DNA from: Limnephilus marmoratus | Taxonomy: Eukaryota; Arthropoda; Insecta; Trichoptera; Limnephilidae | Length of the DNA stretch: 64,000 nt | Direction: 5' to 3' | Assembly: GCA_917880885.1 (NCBI GenBank) | Contig: OU862922.1 | Location: 1,860,001 to 1,924,000 of the forward strand | Part shown: positions 42,580 to 53,996 of the stretch, piece after piece | How the letters are laid out: every line of letters begins with the position of its first letter | Position numbering within the stretch: the stretch's first letter is position 1 | The notes under the pieces: model-generated | What the model saw: the letters and a program-made list of their open reading frames with translations, nothing else | Told to the model about the DNA's origin: nothing | Database searches by the model: none | Made by a program: the position numbers and the translations under genes

Positions 42580-44430
42580 ATTTCAATATATTTATCCACA
42601 AAATCGTTTGCAAGCTTTCAAACATATATTATATACAGCTACCTGCAATGTGAGTTTTAGGTAGCATGGACCGGATGCGTGATTCTGTTAGGCTACACCT
42701 ATGTTATATGGCTATTCAATTTGGGAGGGGAGGGGTCACCTCTGGAACCATTTACTGGATGAACAACATCCCTGCCGTAGGTCTTGAGGGAGTTGTTGAG
42801 GGAGGCCTTTTCACCTCTCCAGCTGGTCTCTATTGACCCATCGCCTTGTTTGCTGTGGGAGGAATGGATTCATACGTCCGTCACTCCTGGACACATTGAA
42901 TCCCAGATTCCTACCCATCCCTAGTACCTTTTTCATTATAAGACCTTCATCTCCTTCCTTTCCCTAAAATGACCCGCTACGGAGCATCCCCAAGGATGAC
43001 ATAGGCGCCGAGGGAGATGTTAGGCTATACCAATGTGTTTAAGCGCCTAGGTAATGTATACCACATCCATAAAGTCGTACGCATACTTTCAACAGTTCAA
43101 CCTAAATACGTACAACTACCTATATTGAGAGTTGTAAGTACCTACCCTGTTTCTGTGATTATGTTAGGTTAGGTGTCATTTCCATCAAATCTTACGCATA
43201 CTATCAAACAGTTCAACTCAAATATGTACATCTACCTACTCGTACATTGAGAGTTGTAAGTACCCTGGAAGTGTCTTATGTTAGGTTAGGTGTCATTTCC
43301 ATAAAATCGTTCGCATGCTTTCAAACAGTTCTACCTATATATGTAAAACTACCTACATTGAGAGTTGTAAGTACCCTGGAAGTGTGATTATGTTAGGTTA
43401 GGTGCCATTTCCATAAAATCGTTCGCATGCTTTCAAACAGTTCTACCTATATATGTAAAACTACCTACATTGAGAGTTGTAAGTACCCTGGAAGTGTGAT
43501 TATGTTAGGTTAGGTGCCATTTCCATAAAATCGTTCGCATGCTTTCAAACAGTTCTACCTATATATGTAAAACTACCTACATTGAGAGTTGTAAGTACCC
43601 TGGAAGTGTGATTATGTTAGGTTAGGTGCCATTTCCATAAAATCGTTCGCATGCTTTCAAACAGTTCTACCTATATATGTAAAACTACCTACATTGAGAG
43701 TTGTAAGTACCCTGGAAGTGTGATTATGTTAGGTTAGGTGCCATTTCCATAAAATCGTTCGCATGCTTTCAAACAGTTCTACCTATATATGTAAAACTAC
43801 CTACATTGAGAGTTGTAAGTACCCTGGAAGTGTGATTATGTTAGGTTAGGTGCCATTTCCATAAAATCGTTCGCATGCTTTCAAACAGTTCTACCTATAT
43901 ATGTAAAACTACCTACATTGAGAGTTGTAAGTACCCTGGAAGTGTGATTATGTTAGGTTAGGTGCCATTTCCATAAAATCGTTCGCATGCTTTCAAACAG
44001 TTCTACCTATATATGTAAAACTACCTACATTGAGAGTTGTAAGTACCCTGGAAGTGTGATTATGTTAGGTTAGGTGCCATTTCCATAAAATCGTTCGCAT
44101 GCTTTCAAACAGTTCTACCTATATATGTAAAACTACCTACATTGAGAGTTGTAAGTACCCTGGAAGTGTGATTATGTTAGGTTAGGTGCCATTTCCATAA
44201 AATCGTTCGCATGCTTTCAAACAGTTCTACCTATATATGTAAAACTACGTACATTGAGAGTTGTAAGTACCCTGGAAGTGTGATTATGTTAGGTTAGGTG
44301 CCATTTCCATAAAATCGTTCGCATGCTTTCAAACAGTTCTACCTATATATATACAACTACCTACATTGAGAGTTGTAAGTACCCTGGATGTGTGATTATG
44401 TTAGGATATACCTACGGGTCTATGTGCCTA
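42580..44430 (+). repeat. 112-bp satellite array
   Basis: Nine near-identical 112-bp units begin with GCCATTTCCATAAAATCGTT at 43404, 43516, 43628, 43740, 43852, 43964, 44076, 44188 and 44300. Diverged units lie at 43292 and 43175, and an ancient one lies before the family A insertion (42580-42705). Each unit ends GTGATTATGTTAGGTTAGGT, which includes two TTAGG motifs. Core units differ by zero to two bases. The edge units decay, as expected of an array homogenised by unequal exchange. Non-coding. Confidence 0.92.
42710..43018 (+). repeat. Family A repeat inside the satellite
   Basis: CAATTTGGGAGGGGAGGGGT, GAACAACATCCCTGCCGTAG, a deletion, GAGTTGTTGAGGGAGGCC, CACTCCTGGACACATTGAAT, CATCCCCAAGGATGACATAG. 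It ends at CCGAGGGAGA, and the satellite resumes at TGTTAGGCTATACC. Confidence 0.7.
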
Positions 44431-44700
44431 GGTAATGTGATATGTGCCATGAACAATGCTGGCAGAGTTTCCCACACTCCTCATACGAGTCGGGAGTAGT
44501 TCCAGTGGCGCGGCAGTCGCAGGGGCCTCGGGGCCGGGCCAGCCAATGGGCCCGAGTCACGCTCCCAGCTCCAAGCGGGGAAATTACCATAAAAACACTA
44601 TTTAAACTGCAAATACCAATTTTTATATTTTTCTTCCCCCACCCTTGGGAAAAGCGGAGGGGGAATGCAACAACTACTTTTTAAACCCAGTGGAGTTGTT
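44431..44700. other. GC-rich island beside the satellite
   Basis: 44480-44590 is markedly GC-rich (GGCGCGGCAGTCGCAGGGGC, CGGGGCCGGGCCAGCC). This is unusual in an AT-rich window. An 80-residue plus frame (44442-44684) covers it but has no recognised motif. It may be a promoter-type island or a captured fragment. Confidence 0.4.
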
Positions 44701-45035
44701 CGTAACAAAATATTTATTATTATTTGAAAAAAAAAAACAATTTTGAATTAAATTTTATTTGCCAAAATGATCGATTCCATAAGGTAGTATCGTGTTACTT
44801 TATATTTTGCGCATATATTTGAAGAAAATAAAAGTATTTCTCATGTGTCTACCTATATCTTCCAATCCTAAAATACTCTAATATGGAGTCATCTTTAAAA
44901 GCAAATAAATCCATGTATTCGCAAATTCACTGTGTGAATTTATTTTAATTTTATCCTGACGAAGAAACTGTTGGTTTCGAAACATGTTGATAATTTTGAT
45001 TAAATAATTGGTCTATACAAAGTGATTTGTTTTAA
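44701..45035 (+). repeat. PLE 3' end
   Basis: Holds a hammerhead-like core with complete stems. It ends GATTAAATAATTGGTCTATA and CAAAGTGATTTGTTTTAATT. Confidence 0.6.
44951..44993 (+). ncRNA. Hammerhead-like motif, best-formed copy
   Basis: Stem I is TTATC (44951-44955) with GATAA (44989-44993). Then CTGACGA, A, a five-pair GAAAC-TGTTG-GTTTC stem II, and GAAAC-AT-GTT with a two-pair stem III. It has the same plan as 37177-37219, with stem II replaced by a different but still paired sequence. That compensatory change supports the fold. Confidence 0.7.
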
Positions 45036-45169
45036 TTAAAGTACCTATGTATTTTACGTTATATTTGTATGATTTTTGTCAATGCAAGTCAAAATCAATT
45101 AATTTGTTGCATTCATTTTCAGGTAAAAAATATTGTTATGAAATCTAAAAAGATTCAGCATAACATTTC

Positions 45170-45285
45170 CGTCATTGTGATGTATTTCTGGTGTGTTATG
45201 TCTTGTCGCGTTAGCTCCTTCTTTAGCCAGTTTGTAGGATAGCTTTACAGTGACCATTATCAGGGCAGATGTGAAATGTGGGTGA
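45170..45285 (-). repeat. Degraded PLE 3' end
   Basis: The minus strand shows ATCTGCCCTGATAATGG, then CTGGCTAAAGAAGGAGCTAA and GACATAACACACCAGAAAT. It is related to 24924-25060. The hammerhead core is broken (CTGATAA, stem II lost). Confidence 0.55.
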
Positions 45286-45387
45286 AATTTAAAAAAGGAA
45301 CAATACCCCAAAGATAAATTAAGACAATTCTCGGCAATGGAAAATCTCAAATCATGACATTTCATTTTAGTGCGATGTGACGAATAT

Positions 45388-45735
45388 ATGACCGGTCGGT
45401 GGCTGAGTTGGCATCGTGTTTGGGCCCTTCTCAGACGTCCCGTGTTCGATCCCTCGGCTGCCTAAGTCCTCCATTACGACACAAGCAACATTTTCCGCTT
45501 GCTGTAATAAAAATCCGCTAACTGAATTATAAAAAATACTATATTATTTATTTTATAATTATTTTAAAAAAAATACTACATGATATATGTTTATAACTAA
45601 TTCATATTAATTTCTTATAATTAAATTATAGTATGTAAATGAAATCCTCAGCACGGGAGATCCCAGTAAGGATATCATTATCTCTACATGTTACTAAGAA
45701 AGGAAGACAATAAATCATTATTATTATTATTACTG
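45388..45735 (+). repeat. tRNA-derived SINE with (ATT)n tail
   Basis: The head has an A box-like GGTGGCTGAGTTGGCA and a B box GTGTTCGATCCC about 40 bp apart. A unique body follows, with TTCCGCTTGCTGTAATAAAA and GATCCCAGTAAGGATATC. It ends AATAAATCATTATTATTATT. Full-length SINE organisation of about 345 bp. Confidence 0.65.
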
Positions 45736-46259
45736 TGGTGGTAATAGGAGATTTTCAAATGTTGTCAGGATATTCGTAACCCGGGAATGTTAGTCTTTCT
45801 TTAAAAAAAAATCTAAATATTGACTAAAGGCTTAAAATAAAAAAATATTTAATTCAAAGATTTTTTTCTGAAATGATCAACAATCATACTTTACTTACAG
45901 CTAATATTTTTTGTGCAAATAAAGTGTTGAAGTAACTACCAAATTTTCGAATTTTTTTCATAAAAACATTCTTACTTGCAAATGTAAAAATGAATTTATT
46001 TTTTATGTCTGCCTACTACGATGAAACTCGCCAAACACTAAAAATAACTTTTTTATGCTTTAAAAAGTCGCAAATGTTCACTGGACTGCGAAATTTTAAA
46101 ACGGGGCGTTCTGTTTTGTTAGTGCCATCCGATGCACCAATCACGGCGCTCAGATTTAGGTTTAAAACGCAGATTGACTTCCCGCATCAAATATGACTTT
46201 CAAACTTGTTCTTGTCCCGCTTTAACAAGCGACAAACCGGACCAATGACTTTCACACGT
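45736..46259. other. Unassigned AT-rich stretch
   Basis: A small plus frame at 45990-46196 has no recognised motif. Confidence 0.35.
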
Positions 46260-46639
46260 CTCTGTCTAATTCGTCATGTTTTCTTAGACGTTTGTGCAAG
46301 CGGGAGAGAGATGGAATCATAGCATTTTTATGATTACACTGCGGTGAAAAGTATGATTTTATCCAGATACATTATTTAAAACTATACCTAAGAAAAGCAA
46401 TTTATGCTTTTTTTCAGTTATCTGTAATAAACTTACAAAATTAAAACAATTGATTTATTATGATATTTTTTAATATTCAAATAAAAATACAAACCAAGAA
46501 AAATCAATCAAAACCTATTACCTACCCAAGTAGAAAAAACATTTTTAAACGTTGTAAATTTGATTGTATGTGGTTTGGATAGTAGTTTGTTAAATTTTGA
46601 CGTTTTCGTTTTCAAGATCAGTTTTCTTAGTTTGTTGAA

Positions 46640-47403
46640 AATTTCATTAAAAAATCAGAACAAGAGCGCGAGGCAGCGATTGTCTCAGTCACTCTCGAAG
46701 CGAGACAGTTCTACCGCCTTGCGATACCTTCCCGCGGATGCCCACCTTCTACTAAAAACCATTCAGTACACACCGACCGCTGGTGGGAAAGAATCGTTGT
46801 CTACACCGAACTAAAACCCATAAAGCACGCGCCGGCGTTCGAGAATAAAAATTCAAAAAATCGTTCCACCGCACACGAACAAAAAAATTAAAATAAAAGT
46901 TCCACCGCACGCGAATCAGAAATTCAAAATAAAACGTTCCATCGCATGCAAAGAAAAAACTTTAAAAATTAAAAAAATTATTCCGATTTTAAAATGATGT
47001 GATTATGATTTATATCACCGATTTTCGGAGATAAACTATTATTTTATTTATTTCTGTAGTCTATCTTGTGAATAACTGATTAAATTGATAGTTAAAACTG
47101 TACCAATTTAGGAGGTTGTTTCGACGGTAATTCAGGATGGTCCTCAGACAATACTGACGTGTTAATATCAGTGTTTTTTTGACAGTTATTAAAAAATCTT
47201 TTAAGATTTTTGTGATATATTTTGTTTGAAGTTGACAATTAGTTGTTATCATTGTGAATTAAAGTGATACAAATATTGAAAAAAGTGATTTTGTTAATGA
47301 TTTTCAAAAACTGTGTTGTGCACTTTGATTTTGACATCTTAAATACATTTGGTTTTAAGTGAGAAGTAAAAAAGTTCAAAATTGCGTCAACAATGTTTAC
47401 ACG
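46640..47403 (+). promoter_or_regulatory. Candidate host promoter and first exon
   Basis: 46660-46840 is locally GC-rich (GAGCGCGAGGCAGCG, CACGCGCCGGCG), followed by three spaced GTTCCACCGCA(C/T) or GTTCCATCGCA motifs at 46863, 46908 and 46938. Further on, a purine-rich leader leads to ATGTTTACACG and an ideal GTAAGT donor at 47404. This could be the 5' end of a host gene whose next exon lies beyond a long intron. No downstream exon was identified, so this stays tentative. Confidence 0.3.
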
Positions 47404-48419
47404 GTAAGTTTTTATGGGGTTATTTAACTTTTAATTTATTATAATTATTTATTATTTTAATTCATTATTATTCATCTTCAGAGAGATAACATATTTTTTG
47501 TGTTTTCTCTTGTAAAAATATATTTCAATTTTAGCTTTTTTCAAGGATGTAATGATAAACAAGGATCTTCACAAGCATAAGGCCTACCTACCTACCTTAT
47601 CAGATGTAGCAAGTAAAATCTTGTTTCATGTAGACATCATTTAAAAAAATCCTTTAACTTCGTTCTTTATTGGTTTCGATTGATATACACAATACACCCC
47701 TTCAAAAATAATCTTTCTGTAATATAGTACTTGGGATGGGTGTTCATCAAATATTTGAGGTCAATTTTCACGTTCTGTGAAAGTTCTATTCAAGTGATTA
47801 TTTCAGTTTTATGAAGCAACCGGCCTGTAATAATATAATAACAGAACTTGAATAGAACTTACACAGAACTTGAAAATTAAATTCAAATTTTGATGAAATA
47901 GTGATCTGTCACATTTGAAAAGTGCGTTCGACACAACATTTTTGTGTGTGAATTATTTTACTGGTAAAAAATATCAACGGTCAGATAAGCCACAAACCCG
48001 ATTTCCAACATTTCTAGCCGACAGAACTGATGAGGTTATTTATTACTGCTTGTTTGCAGGTATACATGTTGTAAATTGATAAAAATTAAACATTCAGAAC
48101 CTACATTTATACATGAACCCTAATTAGGTAGTATTCTGAAAATTGTCTATTTTTCCGTCAAATAGTACATAGACGTAGGTACTGTAACACAAGATTTTTA
48201 ATATTAATTATTTAGTGCTCTTAGCAAGTCAAAAATAAGTTCGGTTCCTTTAAAGTACAGAGTTAATTATAAAAAAAACTTTAAAAATTAAAATTTGTGT
48301 TGTAAAGTAATACGTAAGTATTTTTTACAAACTGGTGTAGTTATCTTCGTACAAATAGGGGCAAAAGCGGATAAAAAAAGTAAAATCATAATTTTTGATT
48401 TTTATTGGAATAACTTTTG
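47404..48419. other. Unassigned stretch (possible intron)
   Basis: AT-rich with no ORF. An inverted match of about 35 bp (47785-47800, GTGAAAGTTCTATTCAAGT, against 47840-47865, ACTTGAATAGAACTTACAC) forms a local hairpin. Confidence 0.4.
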
Positions 48420-48770
48420 AAGTTTACACCCATCAATCATTCAAGAAGAAGATAATAGGTACTAATAAATCTAAATAAAACATGAAACAGAACAAGACAT
48501 AGAAAAATAAAAAGTTAACGGTCGCAACTGTAACTTTTTTTAAATTCTAATTTGTGAATTGTTAATTATAATTTGAAATATGAGATAAATAAAATAGACG
48601 GAAGAAATATAGGTCTAATGGCTGAGTTGGTTAAGGTGCAATGTCCCGGTAAGAAAATAAAGTATCCTGGGTTCGATTCCCTGTTGTTTTATTTTTCTGT
48701 GTCTTGTTCTGTTTCATGTTTCGTTTATATTTATTATTATTATTTTCTTCTTCAATGATGTAATTAACAT
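48420..48770. repeat. SINE with a reverse-oriented SINE tail (foldback)
   Basis: Plus SINE: GTCTAATGGCTGAGTTGG (A box), GGGTTCGATTCCC (B box), then TTATTTTTCTGTGTCTTGTT, CTGTTTCATGTTT and a TTATTATTATTATT tail (48600-48765). Upstream, 48425-48515 is the reverse complement of the tail half (AACATGAAACAGAACAAGAC, ATAGAAAAATAAAA). The two make a roughly 75-bp inverted repeat around the tRNA-like head. The minus copy is headless. Confidence 0.7.
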
Positions 48771-50205
48771 GTTTTCATTTGAGATTACCACGGCAATGGA
48801 GTTTTGTTGTTTGACTTTTAGAGTTTAGAGTACACAATATTTTATAACATTGATTGATGATACTGCACAGTTATACGAATTATTAACTAAGGAATTAGTG
48901 GGAAGTGCAACATGACTTATTTACCCAAAACCAAACAACAACTGCCACAAAACATTTAAATTTAATCCTAAACCTCCTCCTTATTCCACCCGGATTCTAG
49001 GATTAATGAGATTCGTATACATTTTAAATTACTGAAAAACTTTATAGACTGCCCTCAAACCTTAAGTACTATAAATATTATTAAATATTATATCAACTTC
49101 ACCATATTTTCCAATGCATCATAACAACCATAACATTTCCTATTCACACAAGTTACCACTATCGCTAAAACTTTTGTACACTACCTTTCACTCATTCTTG
49201 TTTGTCATTTACTTTTGCATATTTAACAAATTATTTTTGCTATAATTTCTGTATACAATTATATTTAAATCATCCATGCATGCAATTTTTTGAGCAACAT
49301 GCCTGTCTAATTTACTAAAATAATAAATAAATAAAAAATATTTGTTTTATACGTTTAAACATTCCGATTACACACAGATACATATAAAATAAGTTTGTTA
49401 TATTCCTTTCCATAGCTAACGCCAGCAAGTCAATTAAAGCTTTAATTAAAGGCGGATCTCAATAAATCACAACACTTCTCGGTTACAAACATATTATTTT
49501 AGGTTTGCCCCCATTCGGAAATATCGATGTGATCCGAATAGTAATGGCTAAAACCTACCTGTAAATTAATCATAACTCTATGTTAGGTAGGTATTATTCC
49601 ACAATATCGCCGTAAAATTATATTAGCCTGAAGCTTGGTGAGTTTGAGAGAATGTTAGTTTAATCTTATTCTGAAAGTATGGGTTCTTTCTCTGTGATAT
49701 GCAACAATTTTAATAAATATGTAATAAACTCCCTTTAAACCGGGCAAAATACTTCAATGGTTGAATTTGGAGAATTGTAAAGATGTCAATTGAAAAAGAA
49801 TCTATTTTAAATGTAGGTATTTTTGGTAATAATATTATCAATTAAATGAGATTATTTCCCTCTTAATACGAATAACTATATAAGTTTTTTAAATATTAAA
49901 TTGTCGCCAAACACGATTAAAACCATTTCAAACAACGTTTTGATTTGAATGATGGTCTTTCACCAGATAATGAAGCATTCTCCAAAACTTTGGAAAAGTT
50001 TGAGAGAATGCTTCAATGTTTAAAGCGTTATAATAGTTTATTTTACTTTAAAATATTCTAATCTAGAGTACCTCCTATTGGTTTTTAAATTAAAGCTACT
50101 CATTTTTTTGTTCTTTTACACAATTTAATTAGGTAACACAAGCCACAGTATTGCAATTACATAAAAATTTAATTCAATGAAATTTTTTTTGATCAAGTAA
50201 CTAGG
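48771..50205. other. Unassigned AT-rich stretch
   Basis: No gene or RNA recognised. Confidence 0.4.
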
Positions 50206-50207
50206 TA

Positions 50208-50262
50208 CTAACTAACCATCATGCCGTTTCCCCATAGGGGTATAGGTATCGAGGAAGGAATG
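50208..50262 (-). repeat. RTE-like LINE 3' terminus
   Basis: AACTAACCATCATGCCGTTT followed by CCCCATAGGGGTATAGGTA. Reverse-strand 3' end of the family at 39515-40262, only about 50 bp long. Confidence 0.55.
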
Positions 50263-50519
50263 CCAGATAGTAGAGTAGATAGGTATGTACGAGTATGTTA
50301 AAAGCGTGAAAACCCGAAAATTACTAAAGAAAGGGCAGATAGATACCTACAGTATTTTATTTATTTTATTGTGAAAAGTAGGGATATTATAAAATTGTGG
50401 GATTTGTGAAACTGAGAGTATTTATAAAATATTTCCCTATACCTACATAGATCATTGGCTATCAAAAACTAAAACTTGTTCAATTTTCTTTATAATATTT
50501 CTACTTACTAATTATATAT

Positions 50520-50622
50520 TTTTTCCACTACACAGCATCCCCTAAGATGACATTGGCCCTGAGGGAAATTATTTTCCTCAGGGAGAAATTATTTTCTGTG
50601 TGGAGCTAACGTAAAAAAATGA
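50520..50622 (+). repeat. Family A repeat, 3' end
   Basis: ACACAGCATCCCCTAAGATG, GGCCCTGAGGGAAATTATTT, CCTCAGGG, a short duplicated GAGAAATTATTTTC and GTGTGGAGCTAACGTAAAAA. Confidence 0.7.
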
Positions 50623-51784
50623 ACACTGTTAGTGAACTTGAAAATTCACGAAATCCGTCAAAAATTTAAACATAAGAAGTACACATTTCAAATATGGGTT
50701 TTTGATTGAAATAAATAAAATAATTTTCGGTTTATTATTTGCAGTTAATCGTTTGTTTGAATTTTTCATCAGACAATTAGCTCCAATTTTGCAAATAATG
50801 ATACTTAAATTCAAAGAAATTTTAATTTAACTGAATGTTAATAATTTCTCGCAGCAGTTGACATTAGTATGTTTGATTAAATTTTATTTGAGAAAACATC
50901 ATTTCGAGTATTTACTTTGTATAAATCAGTGAAGTTTCCGTTAATAAAAAAAAATCGTATTAGGCAAGCGCATAAGATAACTGCGTATATATCTTTGTGG
51001 CTTCTTGAAGTTTAGGTAGGTATCCATAAAATTGTTTTATAAGAGTCGCTAATATTGCCATCAATGATTAACTATTACAATTTGAGGTTTTACTTTTACA
51101 AAAATGAAAAGCAATTAAATAATTTATTTAACCTTGCATTTATCACTAAGGGGATATTTCACCACATTCCTGGTAGCGTATTCATAAAATAATGAATATT
51201 AATAAATAAACAAATAAATAATCGCAGTTAAAAAATCTCGGCTAACTTATCCCACCATATATCCACCATTCATAGTTTCACTATTAATAGTAAACTTAGA
51301 ATTTTTAAATAAATAAATCGTGTTTAATTTATCGTAAATGTACGTTATTGTATGGATAATCATAATAAGGAGCGTGGTGAAATGCCCACTAAGACTGATA
51401 ACTTACAGCTAAAATTTATTACAAGTGACTTACAAATAAGATTTACAACTAGTGACTTGCATCTAAGATTTTTATCTAGCAACTAAATACTGAAACTCAT
51501 AACTAGTGACTTACATCTATGACTTATAGTGTCAGTTAGAACTAAGATTAATAACTAATAACTTTATAACCAAAAGGGTTTTAATATATAATACTCCTAT
51601 GCGATATAGACAATGCAAAGGCCTGCCACAGACTAAAAATGGATTAAAATTGGTTTGATAGCTCATCCTAGATTGAAGAGGTCTTTGATCCTAGATTGAA
51701 AAGGTCTTTGATATTTTGAAGATGAATACAAGAGACTTTGCTGATTGGCTATCTTTCCTGTCTTATAAAAAATCCCTTAAACAC
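50623..51784. other. Unassigned stretch
   Basis: No gene. Short reiterated phrases at 51400-51560 (variants of AACTAGTGACTTACATCTAA, about 30 bp apart) make a weak minisatellite. A 24-bp repetition GAT(C/T)CTAGATTGAA(G/A)AGGTCTT is at 51668-51710. Confidence 0.45.
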
Positions 51785-52310
51785 CTTAACTAACTAACCA
51801 TCACGCCGTTTCCCCGCAGTGGTAGGTAGAGAGGACGGACACCTCGGTCTTGGCACACAGTCTTTGCATCACTAACATTCATACGTTGTCTCATACATAC
51901 TCTTCTAGATTTTGGACATGGCCCGACTCAAGTATCTGATTCACTTGATCGTGCCATGTCTTCCTCGGGCGTCCCCGACTTCTTCTTCCATTCACATTTG
52001 CGTCATATATTCTTCTCACACTATTTTCTTCTTTCATTCGCTCTACATGCCGAAACCATCTGAGGGTCCCTGTCTTAATCTTACTCATTATGCTTACATC
52101 AGCCTTACATTCTTTGCGGATATTTACATTTTTTACACGATCATACATGGTTTTACCACACAATCGCCTCAGGAATCTCATTTCAACAGTATTCAGTTTA
52201 CTTTCATCCTTCCTCTGCCAGTTCCATGCCTCACTGCCATACATCAGGGTAGGTACTAGGACTCCATCGTGGACTGCTAGCTTCGCTTCTTTTGAAAGTG
52301 CCGGTAATTA
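51785..52310 (-). pseudogene. RTE-like LINE, C-terminal fragment and 3' end
   Basis: The longest uninterrupted frame of this family (52244-51891, 117 aa): MYGSEAWNWQRKDESKLNTV, EMRFLRRLCGKTMYDRVKNV, LRWFRHVERMKEENSVRRIY, DANVNGRRSRGRPRKTWHDQ. The 3' end with the GTTAGTTA tail is at 51785-51900. It is about 500 bp long, so it is 5'-truncated like most LINE copies. The frame is open by chance of recent age. No RT domain remains. Confidence 0.75.
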
Positions 52311-52799
52311 ATAAATTATTGAAGACCCTTAGTTCTTTCACAAAAATAATAGGTATATATCGTACAACAATAAGTTAAATTGGAGTTTGTACCTACATTA
52401 GTTTCAATGATACGATGCTGATTGGCTTTTAATTTAAACGAAACATTGAAGTGTTGTTATTTGTATATTTCTGTTATAAACTGATCATGCTGAATATAAA
52501 CTTCGCCTGCTCTAAACAAAGGAATTCCTAGTGAGACAGGCACAACACACCAATTGTAATAGAATTAATAAAAATGATGAAAAAAAAATTATAAACACAT
52601 TGTAGAAATTTAAACTTACAGTTTATACACTACAGATACACTCAGAAACAATTATTATTGTTTTGATGCAGAACGGAGAGGTATTGAATAATGTCGGTGA
52701 AATAGCGTTAACAGTGAGTTACGTGAATAGTTTGTGTCGTGAAAATAATAATAATAATATTTGGGCGATTTGGAGGAATCGTAAAAAAATATAATTTCC
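52311..52799. other. Unassigned stretch
   Basis: No feature recognised apart from A-runs. Confidence 0.35.
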
Positions 52800-53162
52800 T
52801 AGCGAGTTCCCGGCATGCATTGCAATGCCACTTACCTAAATAAATTGTTTCTCCCTGCGTGTCCTTTCCCATTCGTCCCCGTCCCTATCTCCCTTCCGCT
52901 TCCCTTTTCCTTCCCGCGTTCCCCTACCACCTTCCCCGCCCTTCTCCCTACCCTCTTCTGCTTCCACAAGAACTTACCAAAGTTTCATCGCAATCCATTA
53001 GTACAGGAAATAATTTAATAACGCCAGAGCTCACTATTACGTATATAGAAAATATAGCGGTCATGCGCAAATCAAATTGCCAAAGTTTCATCGCAATCGG
53101 ATGAATGGTTTAGTAAGGCACAAAGAACAAACCAAGAAACATTAATTTTTATATATTAAGAT
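52800..53162 (-). repeat. Interspersed repeat with GCATGCCGGGAA end
   Basis: Reverse copy of the 9872-10380 family: CTAGCGAGTTCCCGGCATGC, TTGCAATGCCACTTACC, a C/T-rich block (CCCGTCCCTATCTCCC), then AAGTTTCATCGCAATC(C/G)... twice (52979 and 53082). It ends near TTAATTTTTATATATTAAG. The C-rich block makes incidental open frames. Confidence 0.6.
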
Positions 53163-53275
53163 TTATAAAATGCTCTATCTTACGTCTAACTACAGACCAG
53201 ACAAACTATTATAACTACATATTACTAAAAGATTTAATATTTCTACAGAAAAGATGTCATAAGAGTCGAATAGAT

Positions 53276-53996
53276 TTAAGAGGGCATTACCAGAGAAAAC
53301 CGGAAATACGTCATTTTCAAAAAAGATTTTAGACGTATTGACTCTTTTCCACAAAAAATTATAAATGGATTCCGAAAGATTGTTCTTTTATCTAGCATTC
53401 GTATGTAATAAATTTTGAGAATTTTTTTAAACTTTTAGTATAATAAGGTTATTCCATAGGTCGTTGGCAGATTTGTTAAATTTTCAAAAAAGTTTTTGTA
53501 TTATACCACACCCATTTCAAATAATATAATCATGCAGTAAAATAAATCAATACATTATCTAGCAAACGTATGTTTTAGAATTTTAATTTTAGTTTCAATA
53601 AAATCATTAAAAAATATGTACTTACATGTGTTTCTTGACGAAAATTGGTCCATTTGTGTATTTATTTGCGCACTTACAAACTAATATATTTCAGATTTTT
53701 TTAACATTCTTATTTAATTTAGACATTATTGAAAAATGATAAATACTTATAATCAAAAAATAACTACAAAAAGTACACTATTTTAACAGTTTTATCATCA
53801 CACCTTTCAGCATTTTTGGATGAAGGTATAAATTAAAGCTAATTTGGATTGAAATAAATTCGATATTGAGTTATAATTTTAAAAAGCTGGTACGGAGAAT
53901 AATTAATATTTCTCATTGTAACCGCCCTGCACGATCGGAAGAACAACTTTCGACGAAATGTGGATTTTCGTCCGCTGGCTGGTTAAACGCTCTTAA
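53276..53996 (-). mobile_element. TTAA-flanked MITE, family C copy 4
   Basis: A full-length copy in the same orientation as 33752-34463 and opposite to 2537-3255. It starts TTAAGAGGGCATTACCAG and ends GGTTAAACGCTCTTAA. By eye it matches copy 1 more closely than copy 2 does. Confidence 0.8.

Noticed and set aside
43380..44410. Interstitial telomere block
   Set aside because: Only two TTAGG per 112-bp unit, not a run of the repeat. Kept only as a motif observation.
43175..44430. CRISPR-like array
   Set aside because: Units are contiguous 112-bp repeats with no unique spacers, in a eukaryotic context. The 56-bp and 45-bp arrays fail for the same reason.
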